Part shown: positions 47,591 to 56,807 of the stretch, piece after piece
Numbering within the stretch: the first letter of the stretch is position 1
Layout of the letters: each line of letters begins with the position of its first letter
Assembly: GCA_947165085.1 (NCBI GenBank)
Contig: CAMUZA010000005.1
Location: 1 to 64,000, forward strand
Reading direction: 5' to 3'
From: an uncultured Clostridia bacterium
Lineage (GTDB): Bacteria; Bacillota; Clostridia; Oscillospirales; Oscillospiraceae
DNA: 64,000 nucleotides
Position numbers and translations under genes: made by a program
The notes under the pieces: model-generated
The model's input: only the letters and a program-made list of their open reading frames with translations
Told to the model about the DNA's origin: nothing
Databases searched by the model: none

Positions 47591-47637
47591 TTCGGCAATT
47601 GTGTATTTAGAAAAAGAAATGAAAAGGGGCTATGCAT

Positions 47638-50600
47638 ATGAAAAAGCGAATGTTATCTGTACTATTAGCCTTTGCACTGCTGTGTACCATGCTGCCGCAA
47701 CTTGCCTTCTTTGCCAACGCAACGTTCTATTCTGGCTCTTGCGGTGCACAAGGCGACAATTTGACGTGGACGCTGGACACCGAAACCGGGTTGCTAACCA
47801 TTGAAGGAAGCGGTGGGATGGCGGATTGGAATCCTATCAATCCTCTCCCTCCATGGTACTATTCTAGAAGCTTGATTAAAAGTATTTCTATTAGTAATGA
47901 TACGTTTAACATTGGTTCCTATGCGTTTTATGAATGTGTTAATTTGTCAAGTGCTGTCCTTCCAGATAGTATTACTAGCATAGGTAGCAGCGCATTTGGC
48001 AGCTGCAGCAATTTGACAAATATTACCGTTCCCGCGGGGGTTAAGGTTATCGGGAGGAATGCATTTTCTTCCTGTTCAAGCTTAACATCTGTTTTCATCC
48101 CCAATAGCGTAACTACTATTGGTAGTAGTGCTTTTTCATATTGCACCGAACTAAAAAAAGTTACAATTCCAGCAAGTGTCAACAATGTTGCAGAGTGGTC
48201 AGGTGTTTTCGGCATGTTTTATGGATGTGTCAACTTAGGTGCTATTATTGTTGATGCGGATAATCCATGTTATAGTAGCGACTCTTGTGGTGTAGTGTTT
48301 AATAAAAATAGGACTGAGCTATTATGTTGCCCTCCTGGATATAAAGGTGCATACTCCGTACCAAACAGTGTGTTAAACATTGAAGAGTGTGCATTTTACG
48401 ATTGTAATGATCTGACTGAAATTGTAATTGGTTCTGGTGTATCAGAGATTGGTAATAATGCGTTTAACGGCTGCGTTGCCCTGGTTCAAGTAATTGTTCC
48501 TGATAATGTAAAAACAATTGGATACGGTGCTTTTCAAAATTGCACTGGTTTGCAAACTGTATCTCTTTCAGACGGCATAACATACATTGATGCCTCAACT
48601 TTCAGAAACTGTTCCAGTTTAACAAAGGTTTCGATAGAAAATTCGGTTTTGCAAATTGGTGAAGAGGCCTTTGAAGGCTGTACAAATTTAGTGGATATTA
48701 TAATTCCCGATGGCCTTAGAATTCTCGGTTCATTATCGTTTAGAAGTTGCAGCGCTTTGACTGATGTAACTATTCCCGATAGCGTTACCCAAATAAATAG
48801 TAATGCTTTTGCCTACTGTAATAATCTAACTAACATTGTAATACTAAACCCTAGTTGCCTAATAAAGGGCGGAAATAGCACTCTTGGTGTGCCTGGAACC
48901 ACAACAATCTTCGGCTATTCGGATTCTACTGCACAGACATACGCAGAAGAATACGGGTATACCTTTGCCGCGTTAGATGGTGAGCCATCCGGCGATCCGA
49001 TTTTGTCCGACGAAATCACGCATTTGATTTTTTCCGACCTTGCTTACCGTCACATTAACAGCAAATATGTGGGAAGGACTGTGTCGGAGTGGCAGGCAGA
49101 TATTACACAGGAAATCGACGAGGAGGCTGAAAAGCTGAGCACAGACCCCAATTATGAGCCGAAGCTGGATCACAACAGTTTCAACGAACTCAACGGTCAA
49201 TTATACGATTCTGATTCTTTGCGGGTCATTGACGTCTTAGGCATGGTGGGAGATTGGGTAATCAAGGAAGTGATTCACGGCGACAACGGCTACGCAGCTG
49301 CAGTTTTTCAAAAGGGCAACGATATTATCATTGCATACCGAGGCTCTGAGGGAGATATCATTAAATCTGTACAAGATGGTGAGGATTGGTCCGTTGACCT
49401 GGGATTTGCGCTGTTTGATTATCTGGATGAAGGGCAGTTTCGGGATGCGCTTGAAACGTATTACAAGTATGCTGACCAAGGAAACGTAACACTGACCGGA
49501 CATTCGCTGGGCGGCGCATTGGTTACTTATGTTTCGATTGTGACTGGCGCAGAGGGCTATTCCTTTGATGGTGCGGCTGGACATGTTGTGGATCTGACCT
49601 ATTTGTTCGAGCCTCTGAGAATTGATTTCTCATCTAAAAATAATATGACGTTCGCAAATTACACAGACCCGCCTGGCGCAAGCACCCTCGGAGCGGATTT
49701 GATTCAGCATACGAACGCAGATCTGTTTCCCGGCGTGTGCTATAAAACAAATCCGAATGCGGCAAAAAACGGCTATCCAGAATTTTTCTGGACGCATCAA
49801 CGGTTTTCTAATACAAAGCTGAGCGAAGATGGGAAAGCGATCGAGTTTATGCCGGTTGCTGAAACGCATTCACCGAAGGCGAAATGGTATGCATCTGTGG
49901 ATTATGAATATCTTGGCATTCTTGAGGGTGCCGCTGTCGGAGCCCTTGGCGGACTTCCATCTGGTCTGGCAGGAGGTGTTATCGGTGCAGGTGTAGGTAG
50001 GTTGGTCAAAAAAGGCAACGTGATCCTTGGCGACACTGGAGATGACAACCTCTCTGTACTCAGTTTTATCAGCAATCCCCTCGACTATACCGCAGTGGTA
50101 ACAAGAAATGTTATATATGGCGGAGATGGAAAAGATGTCCTTTACGGCGCGGCAGGCTCAGATGTCCTCGCCCCCGGCGAATTAAAGGGAGACTTGCTTT
50201 GCGGCGGCTTGGGCAACGACGATTATATACTTGATTGCAAAAACGGAGGAGAAGTATACATTTCAGATTCCAGCGGCAGCGATAGAATTATTCTAAACGG
50301 CGTTGATACGGTATATTCTTTTGAAAACGAGGGCTCAACTGCGGATGGAAAGTGGGAGATTTATTGTGCGAATAGCGTCCTAAGAATCTATGTCCAGAAA
50401 ACGATATTTAGCCATAAATTCTCTATCATAGATGTTTCAGGAGCATCGTATGGGACTGTTGACTCTAAGCGCATCACTACTCGCAGAGGAGAGCCCGAGG
50501 CAGAGGCAGATAAGGAAAGCAAAGAAATACTTGTACTGGGCGACGCGCAGATTGTGATTTATGATGAAAGCCGCACTGTGGTTTCAGAGATATCAACCAG

Positions 50601-51717
50601 TGACTATGGTTTGCGTAGCGAGGAATATGGGACTGTCTATGCAGCGAATGATGGTGAACAAAACTACCTTTCCGCAACCATCTATGAAAACTATTCAATT
50701 GAAGTCATTGGAGACAGCGTAGTAGACGTACTAATTGTCGGGACTGACAGCAACGGCAATGCGAAAAAAGCAACACAAGCAAAGGGTATTGATCTGCAGT
50801 GGGCTGATGCAGAAATTGACTCGGCAAAACAAACTGTTACGCAAAACGGAGTGTCAGCGGTCACATGTGTGACTGACAAGACCGTTGGTGTTTCCATTCG
50901 CCAAACCTTGCAGGAATTGAGTGTTGATGAAACAGCCACGCTGTCTGCAACAGCTTTCTTTGAAGATGGCTCGCAGAGTACGGATGTTTATTGGGTCAGC
51001 TCTGATGCAAGCGTAGTTCGTTGTGATTACGATGAGGGCGGAGAATGTATAATCTCTGCTGTTGAAGTCGGCAATGCAACGATATATGCGATTGCAAGTG
51101 ATAGTGGTTGCTTTGCAAGCTGTGAGTTGCAGGTAAAATCAAACACATTGGTTCCCTGTGACGGCGGCGAAAATTGTCCGGGCAATGTGTTTACGGATAT
51201 GCCCCCGAAAGGCAACTGGGCGCATGACGCAATCGACTGGGCGATTGTAAACAAGATTACCGCTGGTACGAGCACAACGACGTTCAGCCCCAATGCAGGC
51301 TGTACCCGCGCGCAGGTCGTGACCTTCCTCTGGAGAGCAGCAGGCAGCCCGGAGCCGGAGACTGAAAATAATCCGTTCTCAGATGTGAAAGCTGGAACAT
51401 ACTACTACAAGGCTGTTTTGTGGGCTGTTGAAAATAAAGTCACAGCAGGCACTTCCGCAACAACCTTCAGCCCGGATGCAACCTGTACCAGAGGACAGAT
51501 CGTGACCTTCCTCTGGCGCTTCGAGGGCAGCCCCGCACCGAAGACAACGAACAATCCCTTTACGGACGTTAAGCCCGGCTCCTACTACGAAAAAGCAGTC
51601 CTCTGGGCCTCCGAAACCGGCGTCACTGCCGGCACCTCCGCTACCACCTTTAGCCCGGAGGACACTTGTACCAGAGCACAGGTTGTGACGTTCCTGTACC
51701 GGGATATGGAAAGCTAA
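47638..51717 (+). CDS. Secreted LRR - class 3 lipase - RTX-like - Big2 - SLH multidomain surface protein
   Basis: ~1359 aa; signal peptide; BspA-type LRRs; lipase GHSLGGALVTY; RTX-like GGDGKDVLYGAAGSDVL...GGLGNDDYI; Ig-like segment; three SLH repeats (FTDMPPKGNWAHDAIDWAIVNKITAGTSTTTFSP...). Confidence 0.9.
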   Translation: MKKRMLSVLLAFALLCTMLPQLAFFANATFYSGSCGAQGDNLTWTLDTETGLLTIEGSGGMADWNPINPLPPWYYSRSLIKSISISNDTFNIGSYAFYECVNLSSAVLPDSITSIGSSAFGSCSNLTNITVPAGVKVIGRNAFSSCSSLTSVFIPNSVTTIGSSAFSYCTELKKVTIPASVNNVAEWSGVFGMFYGCVNLGAIIVDADNPCYSSDSCGVVFNKNRTELLCCPPGYKGAYSVPNSVLNIEECAFYDCNDLTEIVIGSGVSEIGNNAFNGCVALVQVIVPDNVKTIGYGAFQNCTGLQTVSLSDGITYIDASTFRNCSSLTKVSIENSVLQIGEEAFEGCTNLVDIIIPDGLRILGSLSFRSCSALTDVTIPDSVTQINSNAFAYCNNLTNIVILNPSCLIKGGNSTLGVPGTTTIFGYSDSTAQTYAEEYGYTFAALDGEPSGDPILSDEITHLIFSDLAYRHINSKYVGRTVSEWQADITQEIDEEAEKLSTDPNYEPKLDHNSFNELNGQLYDSDSLRVIDVLGMVGDWVIKEVIHGDNGYAAAVFQKGNDIIIAYRGSEGDIIKSVQDGEDWSVDLGFALFDYLDEGQFRDALETYYKYADQGNVTLTGHSLGGALVTYVSIVTGAEGYSFDGAAGHVVDLTYLFEPLRIDFSSKNNMTFANYTDPPGASTLGADLIQHTNADLFPGVCYKTNPNAAKNGYPEFFWTHQRFSNTKLSEDGKAIEFMPVAETHSPKAKWYASVDYEYLGILEGAAVGALGGLPSGLAGGVIGAGVGRLVKKGNVILGDTGDDNLSVLSFISNPLDYTAVVTRNVIYGGDGKDVLYGAAGSDVLAPGELKGDLLCGGLGNDDYILDCKNGGEVYISDSSGSDRIILNGVDTVYSFENEGSTADGKWEIYCANSVLRIYVQKTIFSHKFSIIDVSGASYGTVDSKRITTRRGEPEAEADKESKEILVLGDAQIVIYDESRTVVSEISTSDYGLRSEEYGTVYAANDGEQNYLSATIYENYSIEVIGDSVVDVLIVGTDSNGNAKKATQAKGIDLQWADAEIDSAKQTVTQNGVSAVTCVTDKTVGVSIRQTLQELSVDETATLSATAFFEDGSQSTDVYWVSSDASVVRCDYDEGGECIISAVEVGNATIYAIASDSGCFASCELQVKSNTLVPCDGGENCPGNVFTDMPPKGNWAHDAIDWAIVNKITAGTSTTTFSPNAGCTRAQVVTFLWRAAGSPEPETENNPFSDVKAGTYYYKAVLWAVENKVTAGTSATTFSPDATCTRGQIVTFLWRFEGSPAPKTTNNPFTDVKPGSYYEKAVLWASETGVTAGTSATTFSPEDTCTRAQVVTFLYRDMES

Positions 51718-52289
51718 CCGACAGAATGGCATTCCCCCATATTCTTAACAACACTTAATATCATGCCGCAGCGGGCTATTCAACTCGCTGCGGCAGTTCT
51801 TATAAAAAATTGAAAAGCTGTTGCAAATTCGCGCAAATGATTGTCTATTATAGGTAGAAGATTATATTTGAACACATGTGGTCACGCGGTTGTGGCTCAA
51901 ATCCAGCATCGCTTTGTATTCTTTAAAACATCCTAAGCTCAGATAATTGCTAAACGTGATCATACAATAGAAAGATGCTATAATAACCAAATACATACTT
52001 GCTTTTTCAACATATAATGGTAAAATATAAAGGGCACATTCGACATATTCTCTACAAATCGCAACAAATGCTTTCCAACAAACCAGTTGTCGTTTTTCAA
52101 TAATACGCTAAGCATGAAGAGGGCCTCCTCGTTAGAGGAGACCCAAGTCATCAAGGAATTCAAGTACTGACAATTTTATGCCTGTAAGACAATGCCGTAA
52201 TTCCATGCGTTTTTGCGTAACCCATGCCACAATCCTTATCCAGTTGATAAGTACCACGATTGCAAGAATGAGAAGCAGTATCAGACCTA

Positions 52290-52649
52290 TCATCCGAGAA
52301 TCCCAAAGTCTGTTAAGCGGTCAAAGCTCTTATTATATGAACTGTATGCTTGCAATTCCTCGCGGAACAATTCAAACGCAGCCAGTCCGAAAGGACTATT
52401 TGGATCACGCTCAACGATTCGTGAGTATGACTCCCAAAGCTTGTCCTGCGCAGATAGGGAAAGAGCGTGTCGAGCATCTTGCTTAGCTTGACCAATTGCT
52501 TCAGCAATCTTGACTTCAAGACAATGCATTTCACCTTTTGTGATGAGTTTGTTGCGCTTGCGTTTGCTAATCAGTTGGTTAGTAATGTCGTATACATTTT
52601 TTACGCCAGTTGTTGCGGCAGAAACAACTGTTACCAGTTCGGTTCCCAT
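52290..52649 (-). CDS. Hypothetical protein
   Basis: 119 aa from ATG 52649 (MGTELVTVVSAATTGVKNVYDITNQLISKRKRNKLITKGEMHCLEVKI...) with ggaaggaga RBS; upstream part of listed ORF is unlikely to be translated. Confidence 0.6.
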   Translation of the reverse strand: MGTELVTVVSAATTGVKNVYDITNQLISKRKRNKLITKGEMHCLEVKIAEAIGQAKQDARHALSLSAQDKLWESYSRIVERDPNSPFGLAAFELFREELQAYSSYNKSFDRLTDFGILG

Positions 52650-52983
52650 AGGATATATCTCCTTCCTCGCTAGTTGTAATATGCACGAGCTTGGAGACAC
52701 CTGATCAAACTTCCTACGGTCGCCAGCACAACCGTGAAGACGGATCATTAGAAGCAGCCGTGCATGACCAAGTGCCATTGAAATGAGTATCCACCGGTGT
52801 GCTCACCTCCTTCTGGTGGGACGAGAAGTGTCGCTCTTTTGTGAGGTTTCCCCTTCGACTTTATTATACATAATTGCCTGTCAATTATCAAGGAAACAGG
52901 AAACTATTTGAAACCAGATAAGACTAATTAAAAATAATAAAAGACTACGGTAAATAATAAGTTGCAGAAGAGTGGGATGATGA

Positions 52984-53736
52984 ATGGAATACGATAAAAA
53001 GGTGTTTCAAAATAATGTTTATTTTTTGAGGCATAAAAGCGGGCTGTCACAAGCAAGGTTTGGGGAGAAAATTGGAATATCTCAGCATTTAGTGTCTGTG
53101 TATGAGACCGGTGATAATCCTAATCCTACCATGGAAACGCTCGTTTCACTTTCAAGGTATGCAAACACTTCAATTGAAGCAATCCTAACGCTAAATCTAG
53201 AAGACAACGTTTTTAATTTTGGTACACGGCGAACCAGTGCGGGGGACTTCGAATATAGTCATTTTGAAGGTATGACCTATTATGTATATTACCTGCAAGA
53301 AAGACTACCTGTGCAGTTCTATCGTGGTTTCCTGTCTCTTGATGAAAAGTATGATAGAGAGCATTTGTTTTTACACGGAACAGTAACGACAGGGCATACA
53401 TACGACTGCAAAATGGTTATCGAGGGGAATAATACTGTTTACTTATATGGTACAGAGATCAATTTGTCCCGTCGGTTTCATATTGGTTTGTACTATCCAG
53501 ACTTTCGGGAAGAAATAAAATACAGAGCTGGTCTTGGAATCTTAACTAGGATTGATCGGCGAAAACACTTTGTCGGGATGAGGGTTGCGCTCTCGGTGGA
53601 TGCCCTTGATATAGATGATGTTGAGATTAGCAATAGACTGAAGCAGTTCCTTACTGAAGGAGCGGGCAACGGTCAACTCAGTATCAATAGAGACAAGGAC
53701 GATGAATTCCGAGAGTGGGTTCAACGACTGTACTGA
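52984..53736 (+). CDS. XRE-family HTH regulator with C-terminal domain of unknown function
   Basis: 250 aa; NNVYFLRHKSGLSQARFGEKIGISQHLVSVYETGDNPNPTMETLVSLSRYANTSIEAIL. Confidence 0.88.
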   Translation: MEYDKKVFQNNVYFLRHKSGLSQARFGEKIGISQHLVSVYETGDNPNPTMETLVSLSRYANTSIEAILTLNLEDNVFNFGTRRTSAGDFEYSHFEGMTYYVYYLQERLPVQFYRGFLSLDEKYDREHLFLHGTVTTGHTYDCKMVIEGNNTVYLYGTEINLSRRFHIGLYYPDFREEIKYRAGLGILTRIDRRKHFVGMRVALSVDALDIDDVEISNRLKQFLTEGAGNGQLSINRDKDDEFREWVQRLY

Positions 53737-54271
53737 CTTTGTTAGCTAAAACTCCATCTGAATTTATTGTATTATGTGCTTAAACTGTAATCAACGAGGA
53801 TAGTCTAAAGAATCAAAAAGATGGTAACACCCGTGGGAATGTGTTACCACCATTGGGTATTTATTTACTCACATATGATGCAGGGCACAACACCACAGCT
53901 TTTCCGTAGTTTTTTCATGGCACGGCACCATTAGGTATTTTGCCCACAAATCCTGTATTTCTACAGTCCCACATTGTTTCTTATCATACACCTCACTCTA
54001 TGCAGTACCCTTCTGCATATCCAGCATTGGTTGTTAGGTAGGCACGGCTGCATGTCCGGCTTCATACGTCCTTTCCTAACAGCGAGAACTGTGCATTAAA
54101 AGTTTTGTCATTCGTAGACACCCCTTTCAGTAGCATCGCTATGATACTATACCGGTCAGATTATGTCAAGATAGATTACCAGCTAAGTTGTACTTCGCAG
54201 TGCAAAATGTTGTTTTTGTATTGGTGTTGGTTGGTTTTATTCTGCACAAAAACAAAAAGGAGGACGAAATA

Positions 54272-55789
54272 ATGTCGTACGCCAGAGACAAGGAACACAG
54301 CGCAGAGTATCAAAAACTAAAATCGTTCGTCATCAAATGGGGCATCATTTTTTTAATCGTTTTAGTCGTTTTGGTAGCAATTAGTGTGTGGTATATTGCA
54401 AATCTTGCAAGTGAAATGTCAAAAATAGCCGATGTGGTTAATCAACAAGGACAAATTGAATTATCAATAAAGCGAAATAATTTGCTGAGTGCAGACTACT
54501 TAGCGATTGTCATTCCTATTATTGTCGCACTTGCAGGTTCCTTAATTGCTTTTCTTGGAATGAATCGTCTTAAAATGTTTGACGAACGTATTGACAAGAT
54601 TCGAACTGATATGTTATCAGAAATCGATAGTCGTGTTAAAAATGAGGTCATTGCCAGCCGCGCTGAGTATTCTGATAAACTAATAGAAAAGGTATCTGAA
54701 TATGAAAGGGCAATAAGTTGCAAATCCAAAGGATCTATAGCAGAGATAGAAAAAGTGTGTAATGATGGCCTAGCGAAATTAGAAAATACTATGGCTTCGT
54801 TTAGTGCGCGATATGATTGGCTCGAGTCAATCGTGGAAGAAGAAGCAGGAGAGATTGAGATTTCTACGGTTGCTGACGCTCATGAAATGGTTGAAGATCT
54901 GAGATCCAAAAAGCCGGCGAATTATCTTTCTATGATCAAAAAATTAGTTAAGAAGGTTTGTTCGGATGAGTCTGTTATTTCCGGAGATGTAGCTGATTAT
55001 CACAATTTGTCAGCAGAATTAGCACTAGCCAATATGTATAATGAAGCCATTCAAGTGCTTGAAAAAGGATTGGGTTCTGAATATAAGAATGTCGAATTGC
55101 TGGCAGATCTGATAGAATATGCCACTAAGAATAATCAGCTTGATAAAGCGGAAAAATCGGTTACGTTATTAAACAAAATTGACCGATGGAGATGGAATTG
55201 GCAGTGTTACGAGTTTACCATCGATTACTACAGAGCAAGGGGAATGATCAAAGAGGCAAAAACGCTCTGCTCTGAGTTTTTAGAGATGATGCCATATGAT
55301 GAGCATGGCTATAGAAGTATGGCTGAGATTTCAATGATTTGCAAACCTGGTGATGCAGGAATAGAAGAAGCGTTAAAGTACTTGAATGCCGCATTGACGA
55401 AGCATATCAATGCGGCACAGTGTGCTCAAAAACTTGCGGATATCTATCTGGACAAAGGCCAATATGAAGAATCGATAAAGGCTGCTTCTCGTGCTATTCA
55501 GGAATCGGCTCAAGATCAACCAAGTGTTGAAATTGCACATACTATATCAACCAGAGGGTTTGCATTTGATAGGCTGTTTATGCAAAAACTTCAAGCTGGG
55601 ACAATACAAGAGGATTTGGCTGAAAAAGCAGTTGAGGATTATAAAATGGCAATTTCATTCACGCAACAGGGTCTTGGACGTTTGGCACCAATAGTTCTTA
55701 AACAAGTGATCTGCCGATTAGGGATTTTAAGCAAATATATTCCAGCGATTGTAGAAGAGGATACTCCTTTGAACAATACCACGGAATGA
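54272..55789 (+). CDS. Two-TM membrane protein with C-terminal TPR-like repeats
   Basis: Start 54272 after aaaaaggagga; TM segments IKWGIIFLIVLVVLVAISVWYIA and YLAIVIPIIVALAGSLIAFLGM; helical repeats with AQKLADIYLDKGQYEESIKAASRAI. Confidence 0.82.
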   Translation: MSYARDKEHSAEYQKLKSFVIKWGIIFLIVLVVLVAISVWYIANLASEMSKIADVVNQQGQIELSIKRNNLLSADYLAIVIPIIVALAGSLIAFLGMNRLKMFDERIDKIRTDMLSEIDSRVKNEVIASRAEYSDKLIEKVSEYERAISCKSKGSIAEIEKVCNDGLAKLENTMASFSARYDWLESIVEEEAGEIEISTVADAHEMVEDLRSKKPANYLSMIKKLVKKVCSDESVISGDVADYHNLSAELALANMYNEAIQVLEKGLGSEYKNVELLADLIEYATKNNQLDKAEKSVTLLNKIDRWRWNWQCYEFTIDYYRARGMIKEAKTLCSEFLEMMPYDEHGYRSMAEISMICKPGDAGIEEALKYLNAALTKHINAAQCAQKLADIYLDKGQYEESIKAASRAIQESAQDQPSVEIAHTISTRGFAFDRLFMQKLQAGTIQEDLAEKAVEDYKMAISFTQQGLGRLAPIVLKQVICRLGILSKYIPAIVEEDTPLNNTTE

Positions 55790-55859
55790 ATTTGTGCTTA
55801 TGATTTTCTTCACGGGCAGAACTGATTGCTCAATCCTGCCCGTGCTTGGCGTTTATGAG

Positions 55860-56333
55860 CTAAAAGTAGATCAAATTGCTGTTTATGATCTCTTCTGCGC
55901 GGTTGCGAATGCTATTCATGCGGCGAACCCATTCCATTTGATCGGTAGTCTTGAGCTGCTCGGTGACGCCTTCACGGTCGGCCATCTGGCGGATCATAAG
56001 GTCCAGCATGGAATTGGCCTGCTCGTCGAGCTGGGCCAGGTAGCTGCTGAGACGGCCTTCGGCTGCCAGCTGAGAAAAAACATTGATCTGGGTGCATTTC
56101 AGGTAGGCCGCATGGGCTCTGCCGAAGCGTCCGATCCGGTAAGGTGTTTCCTCTTCGGCTGGTAACTGAACGTCGGCTTCCAAGATCGCCTTCATCGCAC
56201 CCGCGGCCTGGCAGGCCCGGCGCTCCGGCATCCGTTCCAGGGCCTTGTCCATCGGCATCTCAACGGGCAGATAGTAGTCTCCCACCAGCTCATATTTCCA
56301 GCCGGTGCGTTCATCCGTGATATATTTGTCCAT
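55860..56333 (-). CDS. TnpV-family transposon-encoded protein
   Basis: MDKYITDERTGWKYELVGDYYLPVEMP...RPYRIGRFGRAHAAYLK...; recognised TnpV-type composition; start at 56333. Confidence 0.8.
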   Translation of the reverse strand: MDKYITDERTGWKYELVGDYYLPVEMPMDKALERMPERRACQAAGAMKAILEADVQLPAEEETPYRIGRFGRAHAAYLKCTQINVFSQLAAEGRLSSYLAQLDEQANSMLDLMIRQMADREGVTEQLKTTDQMEWVRRMNSIRNRAEEIINSNLIYF

Positions 56334-56348
56334 CAGTATTCCCTCCAA

Positions 56349-56555
56349 TTACCAAGCGTTTTCAACACGATCCGTATTCTGCTCCATCCAAACGAGCAGC
56401 TTGTCCTTTGCCACCAGAAGGCGGGAAGCGACGTGCAGCGTCGGGAAGTCCTCCCGGTGCAGGAGTTGATAGGCGCCCGCGCGGGAGATTCCCAGATAGT
56501 CCTTCAGTTCTTTCACGCTGAGTACTTCGGGCAGATCGTCATAGTTCTTATACAT
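56349..56555 (-). CDS. Second excisionase-like DNA-binding protein
   Basis: MYKNYDDLPEVLSVKELKDYLGISRAGAYQLLHREDFPTLHVASRLLVAKDKLLVWMEQNTD; close paralog of 43620..43826. Confidence 0.88.
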   Translation of the reverse strand: MYKNYDDLPEVLSVKELKDYLGISRAGAYQLLHREDFPTLHVASRLLVAKDKLLVWMEQNTDRVENAW

Positions 56556-56807
56556 TATGCTTTTCTCCTTTCGGTTTTTGTTCTTTATAATGAGGCTCCA
56601 TTGAGTTGCATGGACTGGCAAGAACTATGCTTCTACCGGCAATTGTTTGTTAATCATTTTGCTTCGATGCAGACCCTTTCATCTACCCGTTATAAAAGAT
56701 GACTCTATAAATATTGTAGATTTTGCGGACTACATCTTGTGCTTTTTCTGAAAAAAGTGGACTCATTTCCACAAAATAGACGGTTTAATGAGTGCCGGAT
56801 CGTCTTC

